64,000 nt of DNA from assembly GCA_039707655.1 (NCBI GenBank), contig CM077672.1, forward strand, positions 197,074,537 through 197,138,536. Reading direction: 5' to 3'. Made by a program: the position numbers and the translations under genes. The notes beneath the pieces were generated by a model. The model saw only the letters and a list, made by a program, of their open reading frames with translations, made no database searches and was not told the DNA's origin. Positions 11,452 through 23,218 of the stretch are shown here, one piece after another. The stretch comes from Elymus sibiricus (Eukaryota > Streptophyta > Magnoliopsida > Poales > Poaceae). How positions within the stretch are numbered: position 1 is the stretch's first letter; each line of letters begins with the position of its first letter.

Positions 11452-12596
11452 AAGACAGCAGCAAAACTTCCTTTTGCACTTTCCAATACCTCGTGGGCTT
11501 TACCCCTTTGGCTCATATAAAGTGTTGCTGCACCCGAACACTTCGGTAAACACCCGGAACCCCTTCCGGTGAATTCTGGAACCTTTCCGGAGATCAAAAC
11601 ACTATTATCACATATATTAATATTTACCTCCGGACTCTTCTGGAGTCCCTCGTCATGTCCTGGATCTTATCCGGGACTCCGAACAACCTTCGGTCACCAA
11701 CACAATAACTCAACTATACTAATCGTCACCAAACGTTAAGTGTGTAGACCCTGCGGGTTCGAGAACTATGTAGACATGAACGAGACACCTCTACGATCAA
11801 TAACTAATAGCGGGACCTGGATGCCCATATTGGCTCCTACATATTCTACGAAGATCTTTATCGATCGAACCTCTATGTCAAGGATTCAGTTAATCCCGTA
11901 TGCTGTTCCCTTTGTTCTTCGGTATGTTACTTGCCCGAGATTCGATCGTCGGTATCTCTATACCTAGTTCAATCTCGTTACCGGCAAGTCTCTTTACTCG
12001 TTCCGTAATACAAGATCTCGTGGCTAACACTTTAGTCATATTGCTTGCAAGGCTCATTGTGATGTTGTATTACCGAGTGGGCCCTGAGATACCTCTCCGT
12101 CATACGGAGTAACAAATCCCAGTCTTGATCCATGCCAACCCAACAGACACCCTCGGAGATACCTGTAGAGCACCTTTATAGTCACCCAGTTACGTTGCGA
12201 CGTTTGATACACACAAGGTACTCCTCCGATGTCAGGGAGTTGCATGATCTCATGGTCATAGGAACAGATACTTGACATGCAGAAAACAATGGCAATAAAC
12301 TGACACGATCATATGCTACGTTTATAGTTTGGGTCTTGTCCATCACATCATTCTCCTAATGATGTGATCCCGTTATCAAATGACATCTCATGTCAATGGC
12401 TAGGAAACCTTAACCATCTTTGATCAACGAGCTAGTCAACTAGAGGCTTACTAGGGACACAGTGTTGTCTATGTACCCACACATGTATTTGAGTTTCCAA
12501 TCAATACAATTATAGCATGGATAATAAACGATTATCATGAACAAGGAAATATAATAATAACCAATTTATTATTGCCTCTAGGGCATATTTCCAACA

Positions 12597-12608
12597 GTCT
12601 CCCACTTG
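12597..12608 (-). other. Polypurine tract of Angela copy C
   Basis: Same CAAGTGGGAGAC tract on the minus strand, abutting LTR 2 between it and the pol stop codon at 12647. Confidence 0.75.
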
Positions 12609-12646
12609 CACTAGAGTCAATAATCTAGTTCACATCACTATGTGAT

Positions 12647-15600
12647 TTACATTGTAATGAATCGAACACCCATGCAGTTCTGGTGTTGTTCATGTTTAGC
12701 CCTTGGAAGAGGTTTAGTCATCGGATCTGCAACATTCAGATCCGTGTGTACTTTGCAAATATTTATGTCGTCCTCCTTGATGTAATCGCGGATGGAATTG
12801 AAACGTCGCTTTATGTGTCTGGTCCTCTTGTGAAATCTTGGTTCCTTGGCTAGAGCAATGGCACCAGTATTATCACAAAACAGAGTCATTGGGTTAAGCG
12901 CACTAGGCACTACTCCAAGATCTGTCATGAACTCCTTCATCCAGACACCTTCCTTCGCCGCCTCCGAGGCAGCGATGTACTCCGCTTCGCATGTAGAATC
13001 AGCTACCACGCGTTGCTTGGAACTGCACCAGCTAACCGCACCCCCATTAAGAATAAATACGTATCCGGTTTGCGACTTAGAGTCATCCGGATCAGTGTCA
13101 AAGCTTGCATCGACGTAACCCTTTACGACGAGCTCTTGATCACCTCCATAAACGAGAAACATGTCCTTGGTCCTTTTCAGGTACTTCAGGATATTCTTGA
13201 CCGCCGTCCAGTGTTCCATTCCTGGATCACTTTGAAACCTTCTGACCATACTTATGGCAAGGCTGACATCGGGTCTTGTGCACAGCATTGCATACATGAT
13301 AGAGCCTATGGCTGAAGCATAGGGGATGACACTCATCTTTTCTCTATCTTCTGCAGTCACTGGGCATTGAGTCTTACTCAACTTCACACCTTGCAACACA
13401 GGCAAGAACCCCTTCTTGGACTGATCCATTTTGAACTTCTTCAGAATCTTATCAAGGTATGTGCTTTGTGAAAGTCCTATTAAACGTCTCGATCTATCTC
13501 TATAGATCTTGATGCCTAATATGAAAGCAGCTTCTCCTAGGTCCTTCATTGAAAAACTCTTGTTCAAATATTCCTTCACGCTTTCCAACATTTCTATATT
13601 GTTTCCAATCAGTAATATGTCATCCACATATAATATTAGAAACGCTATAGAGCTCCCACTCACTTTCTTGTAAATACAAGCTTCTCCGTAAACTTGTATA
13701 AACTCGAACGCTTTGATCACCTCATCAAAGCGAAGATTCCAACTCCGAGATGCTTGCACCAGTCCATAAATGGATCGCTGGAGTTTGCAAACTTTGTCAG
13801 CATTCTCTGGATCGACAAAACCTTCTGGTTGCATCATATACAACTCTTCCTTAAGGAAACCGTTAAGGAACGCTGTTTTGACATCCATCTGCCAAATTTC
13901 ATAATCGAAAAAGGCAGCTATTGCTAACATGATTCTGACGGACTTAAGCATCGCTACGGGTGAGAAGGTCTCATCGTAGTCAACTCCTTGAACTTGTGAA
14001 AAACCCTTTGCCACAAGTCGAGCTTTATAGACGGTGACATTACCGTCCGCGTCCGTCTTCCTCTTAAAGATCCATTTGTTCTGAATGGCCTTACGCCCTT
14101 CAGGTAATACTTCCAAAGTCCACACTTTGTTTTCATACATGGATCCCATCTCGGATTTCATGGCCTCTAACCACTTCTCGGAATCCGGGCACATCATCGC
14201 TTCTCCATAGCTCGTAGGTTCATCGTTGTCCAACAACATGACCTCTAAGACAGGGTTGCCGTACCACTCAGGAGCAGTACGCGTCCTTGTCGACCTACGA
14301 GGTTCGATAGCAACTTGATCCAAAGCTTCATGATCATCATCATTAACTTCCTCTTCAGCTGATGTAGGCTCTACAGAAACATCTTTCTGTGCTGCGCTAC
14401 TTTTAGGTTAAAGTAAAGGTTCAACAACCTCATCAAGTTCTATCTTCCTCCCACTCAATTCTTTCGAGAGAAACTCTTTCTCAAGAAATGTTCTGTTTTT
14501 AGCGACAAACACTTTGCCTTCGGATCTGAGGTAGAAGGTATACCCAACTGTCTCTTTTGGGTATCCTATGAAGACGCATTTTTCCGCTTTGGGTTCCAGC
14601 TTTTCAGGCTGAAGCTTTTTGACATAAGCATCACATCCCCAAACTTTAAGAAACGACAGCTTTGGCTTCTTGCCAAACCAAAGTTCATATGGCGTCGTCT
14701 CAACGGATTTCGATGGTGCCCTATTTAAAGTGAATGCAGCTGTCTCTAATGCATAACCCCAAAACGATAGTGGCAAATCGGCAAGAGACATCATAGATCG
14801 CACCATATCCAATAAGGTTCGATTACGACGTTCGGACACACCATTACGCTGTGGTGTTCCAGGCGGTGTCAATTGTGAAACAATTCCACACTGTCTTAAG
14901 TGACTACCAAACTCATAACTCAGATATTCTCCTCCTCGATCAGATCGTAGGAATTTAATCTTCTTGTTACGATGATTCTCAACTTCACTCTGAAATTGTT
15001 TGAACTTTTCAAATGTTTCAGACTTGTGTTTCATTAAGTAAATATACCCATATCTACTTAAGTCATCAGTGAAGGTGAGAAAGTAACGATAACCACCGCG
15101 CGCCTCAATACTCATCGGACCGCACACATCAGTATGTATGATTTCCAATAAGTCACTTGCCCGTTCCATTGTTCCAGAGAACGGCGTTTTAGTCATCTTG
15201 CCCATGAGGCATGGCTCACATGTGTCAAGTGATTCAAAATCAAGTGACTCCAAAAGTCCATCAGCATGGAGCTTCCTCATGCGTTTTACGCCAATATGAC
15301 CTAAACGGCAGTGCCACAAGAAAGTGGTATTATCATTATCAATTCTACATCTTTTGGCATCAATGTTATGAACATGTGTATCATTACTATCGAGATTCAA
15401 TAAGAATAAACCCCTCACATTGGGTGCATGACCATAAAAGATATTACTCATATAAGTAGAACAACCATTATTCTCTGATTTAAATGAGTAACCGTCTCGC
15501 AATAAACAAGATCCAGATATAATGTTCATGCTTAACGCAGGCACTAAATAACAATTATTCAGGTTCATCACTAATCCCGATGGTAATCGAAGAGCGAGCG

Positions 15601-15885
15601 TGCCGACGGCGATCACATCAACCTTGGAACCATTTCCCACGCGCATCGTCACTTCGTCCTTTGCCAGCCTCCGTCTATTCCGCAGTTCCTGTTTTGAGTT
15701 GCAAATATGAGCAACCGCACCGGTATCAAATACCCAGGCACTACAACGAGAGTTGGTAAGGTACACATCAATAACATGTATATCATATATACCTTGTTTG
15801 TTGTTGGCCGCCTTCTTGTCAGCCAAATACTTGGGGCAGTTCCGCTTCCAGTGTCCAGTTCCCTTGCAATGAAAGCACTCAGTTT
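12647..15885 (-). pseudogene. Copia gag-pol, copy C: premature stop and 5' truncation
   Basis: This copy matches copy B from the zinc knuckle of Gag to the normal stop codon, with about 12 differences over 3.2 kb. Two defects are visible. A TAA at 14408-14410 replaces a CAA glutamine in the linker between integrase and reverse transcriptase (copy B residue 741). At 15885 the sequence breaks off inside the zinc knuckle, so Gag, leader and 5' LTR are missing. Protease, integrase, RT and RNase H motifs are otherwise as in copy B. With no promoter or Gag start it cannot act on its own. Confidence 0.92.
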
Positions 15886-15886
15886 C
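15885..15886. other. Breakpoint joining Angela copy C to Tat element E
   Basis: Identity with copy B stops after GCACTCAGTTT at 15885, and the next base belongs to the antisense ORF of the Tat element. Neither element shows an LTR end here, so this is a deletion or illegitimate recombination junction, not an insertion site. Confidence 0.8.
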
Positions 15887-17865
15887 TGGTTCCGCCTACT
15901 AGCGCCAGCACCGAGGTTCCTCCTTCTGAGCCCGGTAAAGAGGTGGGGGAGGCCCGCCAAGAAGAAAAAACGCCAAGAGGCGGACCCTGTTGTGGCTCCC
16001 CCGCCGACCATCATTCCGGAGAGTGCTTCCCCGACAATGGCCTCCACCGATGAGCCTGCCCACACAGAGGCTACCCCAACAAGCGGAGCTGCCGACGACC
16101 GTGCGCCGGCAACGCAAGTTGCCGGGGAAGGAGACGCCCTTCCTCAGCAAACACCAACGGGTAATCCTCTTGTCTTTAAATATCTCCCACAGAAAATTTC
16201 TTTTTTTCTTTTTTGTTTTCTTGAACTTGATTTGTGATTCTGAATCTTATTCCGCCATTGCTCTTGTTCCAATCCACAGCTCCAGCCTCCCCCGAAGAAG
16301 GTGAAGTCCTCGTGGAGGTGGCCAATATTGCAAAGGATGCCGCTGATGAAGCTGCCAAGATTGCCGCTGAAGAGGGTCTGGTGTAAGTTGCTGAGGAGAC
16401 CAGAGTACTTCCCGAAGGATTCGAGAGGTCCTCCGACAACACGCTTGACCTCGCCAGGATGGATGCGGATAAGGCGCCAGTCGATACTGACACGCCGAAC
16501 CCCGACAACCAACCAGCAGCGTCGACCTTGCAGATCCCGTCAAGTAGCTTGGCGCTGGTCGCTTCTCAGCGTGAATCTGGAGCCCCCAGCTCATCTGGCG
16601 CTGCGAGGCTAAACTTTGATGAAGAAATAGTCCGGATTCTGCTCCCCCTGGCCTAGAGAACCAGCGAGGCCACTGATGCAACTGACAGTGCCAAAGATCT
16701 TGCTTTTATGGAGATCATGGCCGTCGGGTTCAAGGGCGTCCAAGAGAGATACATCCGAAGATGGGACAGAGTCCAGGAAGAGCGCAAAGCTGCGGATCTG
16801 GTTGACCAGAAATTGAAGAAGAAAGTAGACGAGCTGCGCACATGGTACAATGAGCAGACCCGCAATCTTGTAAGGCAGGAGGAAAAGCTCACTGCCGCCA
16901 AGCATGAAGCGGCAATCCGTGATGGCAAGTTGACGGAGCGCAAGGCACTGCTCAACTCCAAGGAGAAAGACCTTGCCGCACGAGAGGGAGCCCTTGCCGC
17001 CACTCTCCGCGGTAAAGATGAAGAGATTGAGAAACTCCTTGAGCGGAGGATGCAAGAGCTGGAGAAGAATCACAAGGATACCATTGAAAACCAAGCTCGA
17101 GATAGCGCCGCCAAGCTCGAGGAGGCTTCCGACAAAGTTGCTGCCGCTGCCGCCGCCAAGACAGAGCTGGAGTCCCAAATGGCTAAGTTGAAGGAAGATC
17201 TTGTCGGTAGCGGCAAAGAAGTCGAGAATCTTAAGAACGAAGCGCTGAAAGCAGCCCGCACTCTAGGGGACATGCAGACGCAGCTATCGTCTAAGAACCA
17301 AGATCTTGATGCCGCCGCCAAGACAATTGGAGATCTGAAATCTCAACTGGCCACCTTGGTATCAGATTTGGAATCCGCCAAGGAGAGGGAGAGAGTCTTG
17401 ACGGAGAAGCTGGAGAAGGAAAAGGCCTTGAAGAAGGATGCTGAATACAGTTACACCCAATTGCATCACAACCTCTCTCTCTGGACTGGCAGGCTTGTTA
17501 ATGCCGCTGAGCGCATCTCTTCTCAGATTGCCGTCATGGATATGAAGAGCTGGGGCTTCACTATCAATGACAAGGAAGCCACTAGCGTCAGACTGACCAA
17601 GTTCTTCGAGGGCCTTATTGACGCCTTGAAGACGTATCACGAGGACAAGTCTGCTTCATTTGCCGATGAATCCCGGAAATTCACGCGCAAAGTCGTATAC
17701 ATGGTGCTGCTCAAAATTGCTCATCGCAATCCCGGTCTTGACCTCTCTAGGGTCTTCAGGAAGCTGCCGGAGAACACCGACGTGACTGCTGCCGACAAGA
17801 TCGCCGCTCCCCTTGCCGACAAGGTTCTCCAAATTCCCAGGATCCAGGGTAATCGTCGGGATTGA
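15886..17865 (+). pseudogene. Antisense coiled-coil ORF of Tat element E (N-terminus lost, two stops)
   Basis: This gene lies on the strand opposite gag-pol, as in other Tat elements that carry an extra ORF near the 3' LTR. The first part is proline- and threonine-rich with a lysine-arginine cluster at about 15955-15980. A GT...AG interval at 16161-16279 (119 nt) looks like an intron, because removing it brings the upstream frame into register with the downstream one. Downstream there are in-frame stops, TAA at 16384 and TAG at 16654, and then 385 open codons from 16708. The part at about 16730-17440 is a long Glu/Lys/Ala-rich coiled coil, followed by a compact C-terminal region. It resembles proteins filed as putative gypsy-type transposon (Pfam family from memory); function unknown. 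Confidence 0.72.
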
Positions 17866-18653
17866 GCTTGTCGTTATATCCATCGCCATGCTGTCATGTA
17901 AAAGATACATTCGATCTCATGTTAGATCTGCACTGTTTTGTGATGTAATATAACTTGTGCTGTTTGAATGAACGTGTGCTATTCCCCATGTTTTATTCTG
18001 CCCTTGTATGATCGCGCTCCCTACGCTGTTGGGAAACTTGCCGGTGCGCACACTTGTCGCGAGCGCTTTGAGGAGCAGGTCCTTAGCAGCCTGCCGGAAG
18101 TGCCGCTGCTTGCAAGGTAGCTTGCCGGGCCAGAACGCAGCTGCTAAGCTTGCTGAGCGGACTCGGGGCAAACTAGAGCGCGGACTGATCGCGACAAGGT
18201 TCCTCCGCGTGCAAGTTTCTCATACAAACACATAATCGTTCAAGGGAAATCTAAAATGTAACAAGGAAAATGTTTCAAAGTTTTTCAACTTAGCTTTTCC
18301 TTGCACTGTTTTCCTCGTCATATGAAATGATTACTTGAATGTCATTGAAAATGGTATCCCATCATCACTCCCCCCGGGAACCTGTACGCGAGGGATTCTT
18401 CTGTCCTTTTAAGAAAAAGAAAGAAGAGAAAAGAGTGGTTTGGGAACCTTGACGGTTCATCAGCCATTCCATACAACTAAAGTGTAAATCACACCATCAC
18501 ATGCATCCATATGTAAATGAATATGTACGAAGGGTTGCGAAACACTTAGCTTTATTATTCCCAGGACCTGCGCCTGGCTTTGTACAAAGGGTTACAAGTC
18601 TTGCCGACAAAGCTTGTACAAAAGAGCTTGCCGGGAGGCCCGGCAACTGCGCC
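17866..18653. other. Non-coding spacer between antisense ORF and pol of Tat E
   Basis: No convincing ORF. It contains a roughly 200-bp block (about 18020-18235) rich in TTGCCGG that recurs twice in Tat D (about 52083-52300 and 52360-52575). The rest is AT-rich with no feature I can name. Confidence 0.6.
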
Positions 18654-19751
18654 TTATGGGTAGAACTTGCGAAGATGCTCAATATTCCATGAGTTTTGCA
18701 CCGGAATGCCATCTTCGGTCTCCAGACAGACTATGCCAGGTCTGGTGACTCGCGCTACCCGATAAGGGCCTTCCCACTTCAGCGTCAACTTGTTTGATTT
18801 CTTGGCGGACTGAATGCGCCGAAGAAGAAGGTCGCCTTCCTCAAGGCTCCAGGCATGCACTTTGCAGCTATGATAGCGGCGCAAGGCTTGCTGGTAGCGT
18901 GCAGCTCGCACAGCCGCCCGAAGACGATCCTCCTCAAGGAGCGTCGCGTCATCTTGCCGCAACTGCTCTTGCTCAGCTTCATCATAAGCGAGCACTCGAG
19001 GTGACCCGTATATGAGTTCTGTGGGGAGCACCACTTCTGCACCATAGACTAGGGAGAAGGGTGTTTGGCCAGTAGCTCGATTTGGTGTCGTCTTGAGTGA
19101 CCAAAGAACTGCCGGCAACTCATCAATCTAGTGTCTCCCACATTTGTGCAGCCTGTCAAAGGTTCTCGTCTTGAGGCACACATCACTTCAGCATTCATCC
19201 TTTCCGCTTGGCCGTTGCTTCTCGGGTGAGCAACAGATTTTGCTGCCAAGGTCCTGGATATACTGCATGAAGGTGCGGCTCGTGAATTGTGTGCCGTTGT
19301 CGGTGATGATTCTGTTAGGAACCCCGAAATGGCAAACTAATCATTTGAAGAACTTGATGGCTGATTGCGCTGTCACCTTCCTCACTGGCTCCACTTCAGG
19401 CCACTTTGTGAACTTGTCGATGGCGACGCACAAGAACTCAAAGCCCCCGGTAGCACGAGGGAAGGGGCCCAGGATATCGAGCCCCCAAACCGAAAAGGGC
19501 CAGGAGAGAGGGATTGTTTGGAGAGCTTGAGCTGGCTGATGTATATTCTTTGAATGGAACTGGCATGCTTCACACTTTGTTACTAGCCCAGTTGCATCCT
19601 GGAGGGTAGTGGGCCAATAGAAGCCTTGCCGGAAAGCTTTGCTGACAAGTGCTCTTGATCCTATGTGAGAGCCACATATGCCTCCATGTATCTTCGCCAA
19701 CAGCTTTAGTCCATCTTCCTGGCAAATACACTTCAATTTTACACCGTTTGG
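18654..19751 (-). pseudogene. Tat E integrase (stops and frameshifts)
   Basis: This is the integrase part of pol. A His-His-Cys-Cys zinc finger (H17, H24, C55, C58 of the segment ending at 19736) is followed by the first catalytic Asp in WGLDILGPF and by ITDNGTQF near 19290. The catalytic Glu region (PRSNGQAERMN) is in another frame near 19200, and the C-terminal domain at 18654-19118 ends in the common WNIEHLRKFYP. Damage seen: a TGA near 19341, a frameshift near 19230, and a second shift before 19118 that restores the first frame. Separated from RNase H only by a TGA at 19752. Confidence 0.85.
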
Positions 19752-21224
19752 TCACTTTCTATATAGAATGCTATCCACAAACTGATACATACTTGACTGA
19801 CAGGCTACTTTCTCAGCTTCTTCTTGCTCATCGGGAAGTTCTCCTGTTTGAAGGAAACGAACTATCTGTTGTGCCCATGCCGGAGCCTGTGGCTCGACGA
19901 CAAGAACCAAAGGCATTTCTTCGGTCGCGGGAGCGCTTGCCTCAGCGACAAGAACCCGAGGTTCCGCGCGAAGCGGCTGCTCACCGACAACCGTGTTGTT
20001 GTTCCTGGCAACCTTTTTGCCGGTGGCTCCTGGGAGCTCTGCCGGAAAATATTTGCCGGTATTCAACTTCCTTCTCTTACTGGCCTGCGTTGATGGACTG
20101 ACTGTTGGTTGGTTCAAATGGAGCACAAAAGTTCCTGGTTCCACAAGTAGCTTTTGAGTGGCGCACTTTGACAGGTAATCAGCAACGCTGTTTTCCGCAC
20201 GAGGGATGTGCTCTGTTTGCAACCCGTCAAAGTGTTCTTCCATTTTTCTCACTTCTTCCACATATGCTTCCATCAACGGGCTCTGGTAATCTTTGTTTAC
20301 TTGCTTCACAACAAGCTGCGAGTCACCGCGGACGATCAATTTTCTGATCCCAAGGTCCACTGCGATCCTAAGACCGGCAAGGAGCCCTTCGTACTCAGTA
20401 GTGTTGTTTGTAGCCTGCTCCCTTGGAAGGTGCATTTGAATTACGTACTTGAGGTGCTCTCCGGTGGGTGCGACAAGAAGCACTCCGGCACCGGCGCCTT
20501 GCAGCGAGAAGGCACCGTCAAAGTACATGATCCACTCTTTGGCCGTCTCTTTACCGGGGAGAGCTGTTTCTTGAATTTCTTCGTCTTGCGTTGGTGTCCA
20601 TTCCGCAATGAACTCCGCCAAGGCCCTGCTCTGAATGGTTGAGGTGCTTTCAAACTTAAGTGCAAAGCTTGACAATTCCAACGCCCACTCCACTATCCTG
20701 CCAGTTGCCTCTGGATTTCTCAAGATGCGTTGCAATGGAAAGCGAGTGACGACGGTGATCTCATGTGCTTGGAAGTAATGGCGCAGCTTTCTCGAGGCCA
20801 TAAGGAGGCCGAAGAGCAACTTCTGCACTCCAAGGTATCTTGATCTAGCCCCCTGCAGAAGGGAACTAACAAAATACACTGGTTGCTGCACCACTTTCTT
20901 CTTCGGCACCACTTGTTGATTAGCCTCATTTGCCTGCGCTGATTTTGACTTGCCGGCACCAGACTCTGCCGGAGAAGATTCCGGTTTGTCGCTGGATGGG
21001 CTTGCCGCGGCCGCTTCCTCATCATCGACTTCCCTCTGCGCCACTAATGCAGCGCTAGCCACTTGATTTGTTGCCGCTACATATAGTAGCAATGGCTCTT
21101 GTGGTCTAGGCGCAACTAGCGTTGGCGCAGAGGAGAGGTATCTTTTCAAGTCCTGCAGCGCGGCCTCCGCTTCCGGAGTCCATTTCATCGGACCTGCCTT
21201 TTTCAAGATCTTGAAAAATGGCAA
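19752..21224 (-). pseudogene. Tat E RNase H plus second archaeal-type RNase H domain
   Basis: This 490-codon open stretch within the broken pol follows the RT. Residues 1-200 are the RT-linked RNase H (LLLYVAATN...). Residues 233-350 form a second RNase H of the archaeal/plant type: MYFDGAFS (D236), TTEYEG (E277), VRGDSQ (D301) and NSVADY (D349) give the complete DEDD set. Two RNase H domains in tandem define the Tat clade among gypsy elements. An acidic and Ala/Ser-rich insert at about 65-105 lies inside the first domain. The frame ends at a TGA (19752-19754) that fits a CGA arginine codon before mutation. Confidence 0.85.
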
Positions 21225-22106
21225 GGCGCGCTCAGCAGATCTTGAAATGAACCTACTGAAGGCAGCAACACAGCCGGCAAGACGCCGTACATTCTTGACG
21301 CTTTTTGGTGCTTGGATCTGCTCAATTGCTTTGATCTTGTCGGGATTTGCTTCAATTCCTCATTGAGACACAAAGAATCCGAGGAGTTTGTCGGATGGAA
21401 CACCAAACACACACTTCTCGGGGTTGAGCTTCAAATTGATCTTGCGCAAGTTCGCAAATGTTTCTTCTAAATCTTGAATGAGGGTTGATTTGTCCTTGGT
21501 TTTGACCACTATATCATCCATATATGCTTCCACATTCCTGTGCAGCCGGGGCTCAAAACCAATCTGGACAGCTCTTGCGAACGTTGAACCTGCACTCTTT
21601 AACCCGAAAGGCATACGCACAAAGCAGTATGTGCCGCATGGAGTAATGAATGCGGTTTTCTCCTCATCCTCTTTGGCCATGAATATCTGATGGTACCCAG
21701 AATATGCATCAAGGAAGGAGAGTAAATCACAGCCGGAAGTATAGTCTACAATTTGATCAATGCACGGCAAAGGGAAAGGATCCTTTGGACATGCTTTGTT
21801 AATATCAGTGTAGTCAATACAAAGTCTCCACTTTCTGTTTGCTTTGCGCACCACAACTGGATTTGCCAACCAAGTCGGATGTAGTACACCTCTAACCAAA
21901 CCAGCTACTTCAAGCTTCTTGATTTCCTCGGCAATGAACTGTTGCCGCTCCAAAGCTTGCTTCCTGATTTGCTGCTTGACGGGCCGAGCGTGGGGACAGA
22001 CAGCAAGGTGGTGCTCAATTACCTCCCTGGGAACACCGGGGATGTCAGATGGTTGCCAAGAAAACACATCGACATTCGCCCGCAGGAAGGCAATGAGCAT
22101 GCTTTC
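21225..22106 (-). pseudogene. Tat E reverse transcriptase
   Basis: RT fingers-palm sequence: LCIDYTDINKACPKD, FLDAYSGYHQI, FGLKSAGSTF and the catalytic AYMDDIVVK (YMDD at residues 193-196 of the segment starting at 22100). It is bounded by a TAG at 22104-22106, between protease and RT, and a TGA at 21360-21362 in the thumb region, where related elements have Arg (CGA). The frame otherwise continues into the RNase H at 21224. Gypsy elements usually have YLDD or YVDD, so YMDD is a minor variant. Confidence 0.87.
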
Positions 22107-23213
22107 CTATTTGCTGTCAAGGGTGGCGCTGATGGTGAAGGTACCGTCAGTGCCATCCTTCCTCGCCGGCACCTTTTTGGTTGCTGGTGAAGTAGCTTTG
22201 GATTTCTTACCGGCAGAGCACTCCGGCAAGTTTTCAACAGGCGCGCGGCACTCCGAAGAGGTGCGCTTCCCGGAATCCTTGCTAGAGGTCTTGCCGGACT
22301 TCTTGTTTTCCTTTTTCTTGGCGGGAGCCGGCGCCTTGGCAGCCTCTGCCGCAACCACATCTCTGTACATCTTATCGACGCAAATAACTGCATCCTTCTT
22401 GTCGGAGTTGATGGAAATGACACCCATCGGCCCTGGCATCTTCAACGTATTGTAAGCATAGTGAGATGCTGCCATGAATTTTGCCAAGGCCGGGCGGACA
22501 AGAATTCCATTGTACGGAAAAGGGATCTTGACAATGTCAAACACAATCTTTTCTGTTCTGTAGTTCAATTCCCCGCCAAACGTCACCGGGAATGTGATCT
22601 TTAACTTGGGCTGGCTTCTTCCCGGGTTTACTCCTTGAAACGTGCCTGTTTTCTCGAGCTCTTCGTCAGGAATCTGCAGCCTCTTGATTACTTCTGGAGA
22701 AATCAAGTTTAGGCCGGCCCCACCATCAACTAACATTTTTCTCACCTGGAGATTGCGAATTGTTGGTGAAACCAACAACGGCAAACACCCGACCGCGGTT
22801 GTGCGATCAGGGTGGTCCTCAGCATAAAAAATGATAGGCGTGTGTGACCACTTGAGTGGCTTTTGAGAGCCCATTGCCGGTTCTGCCGCATTAACCTCAC
22901 GTGCCCACTACTTAAGTTGGCGGTGAGAGGAGTGCAAGGATGCTCCTCTGTCAACTCACATGGCCTCAGTTGCCTTCTGGAATTCCTGTTCACTGGACTC
23001 TCCGTCGTCCTCTTCCTCTTCACTTCCATCATCTTCCTCTTTCTTTTCGCGGCCTCTAGCAGGCTTTTCTTTCTACTGCTTGGCCTTGCCGCGATGGCCT
23101 CCTCGACCACCATGGCCCTTTTTGCCAGATCCACCGGCGCCATCTTGACCCTTCTCTTTGTCGCGTTTTTCATATTCAGCTTTCTGTTTTTTAACAAGGT
23201 GCTCGACTTGTCG
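22107..23213 (-). pseudogene. Tat E Gag C-terminus and protease
   Basis: The frame enters at 23213 directly from the gag half at 46295 once the Athila insertion and one target-site copy are removed. The first 110 or so codons are Lys/Glu/Gly-rich with three in-frame stops (for example TAG near 23073). The protease follows in the segment starting at 22874, with an active-site-like MLVDGGAGLN (D50) and a downstream hydrophobic strand. It ends in a basic linker before RT. Confidence 0.8.
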
Positions 23214-23218
23214 GCACT
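23214..23218. repeat. Target-site duplication GCACT, left copy
   Basis: GCACT directly precedes TGATAACCC of the Athila-group element and is repeated at 46295-46299. Confidence 0.93.

Larger units (their letters stand above)
10716..12596 (-). repeat. Angela/BARE1-type LTR 2 (shared by copies B and C)
   Basis: This 1881-bp LTR has TG...CA ends. It is the 5' LTR of copy B (primer site on its left) and the 3' LTR of copy C (polypurine tract at 12597-12608 on its right). It is 36 bp longer than LTR 1, entirely through extra palindromic repeat units. Confidence 0.93.
1..15885 (-). mobile_element. Tandem array of Angela/BARE1-type Copia retrotransposons (copies A, B, C)
   Basis: Three internal domains in the same orientation are separated by single shared LTRs. 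Base 1 matches base 7137 and base 14309, so the period is 7136 bp and then 7172 bp. The 36-bp difference is extra repeat units in the second LTR. On the minus strand each LTR opens with TGTTGGAAATATGCCCTAGA, the signature of BARE1/WIS/Angela, and ends in CCCCAACA. A purine-rich tract precedes each LTR and an initiator-Met type primer site follows it. Copy A is cut by the window edge, B is complete, and C is truncated at 15885 inside gag. Copies are over 99% alike in coding regions by eye. Confidence 0.93.

Noticed and set aside
15707..16237. A 176-codon plus-strand frame across the Angela/Tat junction
   Set aside because: Its first 60 codons are antisense to Angela pol and the rest is a piece of the Tat antisense ORF; it is a by-product of the breakpoint, not a gene.
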